DNA of 64,000 bases from an uncultured Ardenticatenia bacterium (GTDB lineage Bacteria; Chloroflexota; Anaerolineae; 4572-78; NAK82), in the NCBI GenBank assembly GCA_937127125.1, contig CAKZLO010000062.1:26852-90851 (forward strand). The letters are read 5' to 3'. The position numbers and the translations under genes were made by a program. The notes under the pieces are model-generated. The model did not search any database. It saw only the letters and a list, made by a program, of their open reading frames with translations, and had not been told where the DNA came from. Of this stretch, positions 60,516 through 64,000 are shown in pieces (the stretch's first letter is position 1; each line of letters starts with the position of its first letter).

Positions 60516-62627
60516 TCAGTGGCTCGTAATAACAGGTTCCATTTTGCGTAAGTCCTCCAGTGGGATGTGGCACAGGATACGATGTTGCTCAGTGTTGTAA
60601 CGCCACGGTGGACGCTCTACCTCACATACTAACCCGTGATCGGGCAGGAGATTGCGTCGGGGACAGCGAGTGTGGAAGACGCAGCCACTGGGTGGATTTA
60701 GAGCACTTGGGACGTTCCCTTCCAACCGAATACGCTTCTGCGTCGCACCTGGGTCCGGAATAGGAACGGCGGACAACAAAGCTTCAGTATAAGGATGGTA
60801 GGGGGGCATGTAAATCGCCTCAGCGGGTCCGAGCTCGACAATGTGACCCAGGTACATAACGGCCACAATGTCTGAGAAGAAACGCACTACACTGAGGTCG
60901 TGGGCAATGAACAACATTGTTGTGCCATACTGTCGTTGGATGTCGAGCAGCAAGTTCAGCACAGCTGCCTGTACAGAAACATCCAGCGAAGAAACAGGTT
61001 CGTCACACAACACCATTTCGGGTCGGCTGGCAAAAGCTCGCGCAATACCTACACGCTGTTTTTCCCCGCCACTCAGCTGGCTGGGGAAACGGTCATAGTA
61101 GCTAGGATCGAGCCGGACTGCCCGTAACAGGCGAATCACCTCATCATACACTTGATGTGGCGGCACTGTCTTAAAGCGCTGCAGAGGACGTGCAATCTGT
61201 TCTCCTATTGTGTACGCTGGGTTCATTGTGGAGTCCGGGTTCTGAAAAACCATCTGGAGTTCCTGTATCAGCTTCACGTCGCGACGTGTGACGGGCATAC
61301 TGAGATCGAAGCCCAAAAAGTGGAGCGTTCCCGATGTTAAGGGCTCGAGACCAATGATGGTTTTGGCCAAGGTGCTTTTGCCACAGCCAGACTCACCCAC
61401 AATGCCCACCGTGATACCCTTTGGCACGTGCAGACTCACACCATCCACTGCTTTGACATAGTGCTTCTTGCCCAAGCCAAACAAGCTGAACACTGAGCGC
61501 GAAGGCTGTTCGTAATAGGTCTTCAGATTTTCGATTTCTAAGATATTCTCCTGTACAGGGATTGCGTCCGGCTTAGGAGAAGGAGATGGCAGATCTGCTT
61601 CCTCAGAAGGTTGCCAGGCAGAGGGGTCGATTTCCCCAGCGTAAAAACAACGGGCACTGTGGCCTGGGGCGATCTCGCGGAACGCGGGTCGCTCATTGCG
61701 ACATCGCTCGGTGGCATAGTCGCAACGGGGAGCGAACACACAAGCACCCCATGGTCGGTTTTGTGGAGCTGGGACACGTCCCCGAATGGGGTACAGCTGG
61801 CTCTCTTCTTTGGTACTACCGAGCTTCGGCACACAACGCATCAATCCCTGCGTATAAGGGTGAAGCGGGTGCGCGAAGAGGTTCCCGATGGGTGCACTTT
61901 CTACCACTTCGCCAGCATACATGACCACAACCTGATCACACACGCGAGCCACCACGCCCAAGTTATGGGTAATATAGATGATACCGGTATCAAAATCACG
62001 CTTCAGGTCTTCAATCAAATCCAGAACTGCTGCTTCAACTGTCACATCTAGCGCTGTGGTGGGCTCGTCCATAATGAGCAAGGCTGGGTTGTTGAGCAGA
62101 GCCATAGCAATCACCACGCGCTGTTGCTGTCCCCCGGAGAGCTGATGAGGATAACGCTTCATCACGTTCACCGCATCTGGCATGTACACCCGGTTCAGCA
62201 TGTCAATGGACTTGCGCCATGCATCTGCGCGCGAGATGCCTCGGTGGACGATTAGTACCTCTGAGAGCTGCTCTCCGATGGTGAGCGAGGGATTCAATGC
62301 TTGCATTGGGTCCTGATAGACCATGGCAATTTGGTCGCCACGCAATGTGCGCAGTTCCTTCTCAGAACGTCCTACCAGCTCACGCCCCTGAAACTTGATA
62401 CTTCCTTCGACAATGCGTCCGTTGGGGCCAAGAAAATTTAAGATGCCGAATGCTACAGTGGTCTTGCCGCATCCCGATTCACCCACGAGGCCGAGAGTCA
62501 TCCCACGTCTGACCTCGAACGAGATCTGGCGTACTGCTTCAACCTCTCCGTAGCGAGTAGCATAGGAGACGGAGAGGTTCTCAACTTTTAGGATGGGTGG
62601 CAGAGGATCAGAACACAATCTCATCAT
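60516..62627 (-). CDS. Oligopeptide ABC transporter, fused DppD-DppF ATPases
   Basis: A protein of about 703 residues with two complete ABC domains. The first (about 10-330) has [37 protein letters not shown] and an oligopeptide-type C-terminal cluster-like CVFAPRCDYATERCRNERPA. The second (about 370-690) has [38 protein letters not shown] and CVFHTRCPRRNLLPDHGLVC. The Cys-rich tails are typical of OppD/OppF. In most bacteria these are two genes. An upstream ATG (62675) is less likely than 62627, which overlaps the end of the DppC-like gene. Confidence 0.93.
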   Translation of the reverse strand: MMRLCSDPLPPILKVENLSVSYATRYGEVEAVRQISFEVRRGMTLGLVGESGCGKTTVAFGILNFLGPNGRIVEGSIKFQGRELVGRSEKELRTLRGDQIAMVYQDPMQALNPSLTIGEQLSEVLIVHRGISRADAWRKSIDMLNRVYMPDAVNVMKRYPHQLSGGQQQRVVIAMALLNNPALLIMDEPTTALDVTVEAAVLDLIEDLKRDFDTGIIYITHNLGVVARVCDQVVVMYAGEVVESAPIGNLFAHPLHPYTQGLMRCVPKLGSTKEESQLYPIRGRVPAPQNRPWGACVFAPRCDYATERCRNERPAFREIAPGHSARCFYAGEIDPSAWQPSEEADLPSPSPKPDAIPVQENILEIENLKTYYEQPSRSVFSLFGLGKKHYVKAVDGVSLHVPKGITVGIVGESGCGKSTLAKTIIGLEPLTSGTLHFLGFDLSMPVTRRDVKLIQELQMVFQNPDSTMNPAYTIGEQIARPLQRFKTVPPHQVYDEVIRLLRAVRLDPSYYDRFPSQLSGGEKQRVGIARAFASRPEMVLCDEPVSSLDVSVQAAVLNLLLDIQRQYGTTMLFIAHDLSVVRFFSDIVAVMYLGHIVELGPAEAIYMPPYHPYTEALLSAVPIPDPGATQKRIRLEGNVPSALNPPSGCVFHTRCPRRNLLPDHGLVCEVERPPWRYNTEQHRILCHIPLEDLRKMEPVITSH

Positions 62628-62634
62628 CCTGCCC

Positions 62635-63564
62635 CTAGCGATAGCGTGCCAGCTCCTCGCGTAGCCCATCGGCAAATAGGTTGAGGCCTACCACGAGCGA
62701 TGCAATAGCTACCGAAGGCCACAAGGCGGCCCATGGACTGCCTGACACGATATATTGCCGACCTTTCGCCACCATGCTACCCCAGTCAGGCGAGGGGGGA
62801 GGCAATCCGAGCCCCAGGAAGCCAAGGGTGCCCATCGCGAATATTGCATACCCTACACGCAACATCGCATCCACAATGAGTGGACCGCGTGCGTTGGGGA
62901 GGATCTCATGAAACATGATATACCAAGCGCTCTCGCCACGCGTCTCAGCCGCCCGAATGTAATCCCTGGTGCGAATGTCAAGCGTTAGACTGCGAACCAG
63001 ACGCGCGATGCCAGGCGTCCCCACAATAGCGATAGCCAGAACAATGTTAACCGCTGAGGATCCAATAGCAGCGATGATAATCATATAGAGCAAGATGACC
63101 GGGAAGGCCATCATAGCGTCCAACAGACGCATCACGACTTCATCGATCCATCCGCCCAGATAACCACCCAGCAACCCAAGGATGGATCCCATCACAAGTC
63201 CCAGAAATACACCCCACAACGCGGTCCCACCTGGCAGCCACAGAGCATCATTCACGGGCAATATAATGAGAACCAGACGGGCTCCATAGATCAATCGCGC
63301 CCAAATGTCCCGTCCTAGATGGTCAGTTCCCAGCGGATGAGCCGCAGAGGGCGGGGCATTCTGCAACGTGTAATCCTGGTCGAAGGGCCCGTAAGGGGTC
63401 AGCAAAGGGGCAAAAATTGCAACCAAAACCCAGAAGGCCACAATAGCCAATCCGACCACTGCGCTCCTGGAACGCAACACCACAGACATACTCTCACGTA
63501 ATCGTCGCCATCGCGATGGTCGTCGCGCGGCAACACTCATTAGTACACGTTCGATTGTGGCCAT
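62635..63564 (-). CDS. Oligopeptide ABC transporter permease (DppC/OppC family)
   Basis: A 309-residue permease with six spans. Canonical HPLGTDHLGRDIWARLIYGA (about 95-114), the EAA loop VRSLTLDIRTRDYIRAAETRGE and the end LFADGLREELARYR are present. Unlike the DppC-like protein at 25227, the GTDxxGRD motif is intact. It works with the partial DppB upstream and the fused ATPase downstream. Confidence 0.94.
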   Translation of the reverse strand: MATIERVLMSVAARRPSRWRRLRESMSVVLRSRSAVVGLAIVAFWVLVAIFAPLLTPYGPFDQDYTLQNAPPSAAHPLGTDHLGRDIWARLIYGARLVLIILPVNDALWLPGGTALWGVFLGLVMGSILGLLGGYLGGWIDEVVMRLLDAMMAFPVILLYMIIIAAIGSSAVNIVLAIAIVGTPGIARLVRSLTLDIRTRDYIRAAETRGESAWYIMFHEILPNARGPLIVDAMLRVGYAIFAMGTLGFLGLGLPPPSPDWGSMVAKGRQYIVSGSPWAALWPSVAIASLVVGLNLFADGLREELARYR

Positions 63565-63637
63565 AGCTACCTTTTAGCCCGATCTTATGAGCACGGAACC
63601 TGCTCTGACTGAACTCGATCCCCCCGATTGGCTCCCA

Positions 63638-64000
63638 TCAAGTATACCGGATTCGCGGGTTGAGAAATGTGTAAATTATATCGGCAATCAGCTGAGTACC
63701 AACCGCTACGGCTACCAGAATCATTGCTCCAGCTTCTATGGCATTGAAATCTTTGAACAATGCCGACTGGAGCAAGTAACTCCCCAAGCCAGGATACCCG
63801 AAAATCGCTTCAACCACCACAATCCCACCTAACAGCCAGTTGATATGAAGCATGATTACAGTGATCGGTGCCATTAGGGCATTACGCATCACATGCCTGA
63901 AAACGATGCGCCAATAGGGCAATCCTTTGAGAAACGCGGTGCGCACGTAAGCCGCTTTCATGACTTCCACCGTGCTCGCACGGGTGATGCGCAGCACATA
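63638..64000 (-). CDS. Oligopeptide ABC transporter permease (DppB/OppB family), 5' end outside the window
   Basis: The C-terminal 120 residues of a DppB-type permease. The EAA loop RITRASTVEVMKAAYVRTAF, GGIVVVEAIFGYPGLGSYLL and the final DIIYTFLNPRIRYT identify it. The frame stays open through base 64000, so the gene continues past the right edge; an apparent GTG at 63997 is internal. First known gene of this transporter unit; 73 bp separate it from the DppC-like gene. Confidence 0.93.
   Translation of the reverse strand, partial: YVLRITRASTVEVMKAAYVRTAFLKGLPYWRIVFRHVMRNALMAPITVIMLHINWLLGGIVVVEAIFGYPGLGSYLLQSALFKDFNAIEAGAMILVAVAVGTQLIADIIYTFLNPRIRYT

Noticed and set aside
1..64000. CRISPR arrays, insertion sequences, prophage or integrase genes
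   Set aside because: Looked for spaced direct repeats, transposase motifs and integrase signatures and found none.

Overview
The window looks like a chromosomal stretch of a bacterium of the Chloroflexota, probably Anaerolineae-like and possibly thermophilic. This is inferred from gene content, not proven. Supporting traits are a Wzz/BY-kinase exopolysaccharide locus, a sortase and solute-binding proteins with Pro/Thr-rich linkers, a 2-oxoacid:ferredoxin oxidoreductase, non-pyrrolysine MttB homologues and many ABC transporters for amino acids and peptides. MurA, a sortase and LysM domains argue for a peptidoglycan wall. No rRNA, CRISPR array, prophage or insertion sequence was seen. One tRNA (Val, CAC) is present.

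Layout. 1-1.8 kb: infA, a HAD phosphatase and a CbiX-like protein. 2.0-5.9 kb: a probable sulfur-trafficking operon (PocR-type regulator, SQR-like flavoprotein, DUF1641, single-cysteine DsrC/TusE, DsrE) ending in a clear terminator. 6.1-9.3 kb: a THEP1-like NTPase, a LuxR-TM-Kelch membrane regulator and a divergent sortase. 9.3-14.7 kb: an exopolysaccharide operon on the minus strand. 14.8-21.1 kb: a branched-chain amino acid ABC transporter whose binding protein carries a LysM domain. 21.2-28.4 kb: a hybrid transporter operon led by a cytochrome c/SBP_bac_3/circularly permuted SBP_bac_5 fusion lipoprotein, then dipeptide-type permeases, a polar amino acid permease with an outer-surface domain and a single ATPase. 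28.4-30.3 kb: parAB and tRNA-Val. 30.4-38.0 kb: phoPR-pstSCAB-phoU with a PHO-box array. 38.0-44.2 kb: uvrC, an MprF-like protein, a small CBM48-like protein and L-rhamnose isomerase. 44.5-47.3 kb: a four-subunit 2-oxoacid:ferredoxin oxidoreductase. 47.5-56.3 kb, plus strand: TPR protein, SAM hydrolase, murA with Asp in place of the catalytic Cys, an HDAC-family deacetylase, a two-domain phosphofructokinase of eukaryotic architecture and a molybdopterin oxidoreductase. 56.4-64 kb, minus strand: cutA, two MttB-family methyltransferases, a CBS-ACT protein and an oligopeptide transporter with fused ATPases that runs off the right edge.

How the parts fit. The genome invests heavily in uptake of peptides, amino acids and phosphate. 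Each of the three large binding-protein genes is followed by strong RNA hairpins before the permease genes, which would let the binding protein be made in excess. The most unusual items are the three-module binding protein with its hybrid operon, the eukaryote-like PFK, the membrane-anchored LuxR-Kelch protein, and LysM domains used on two non-lipidated binding proteins. Many start codons below were moved downstream of the longest possible start, because ribosome-binding sites or promoters lie inside the extension.
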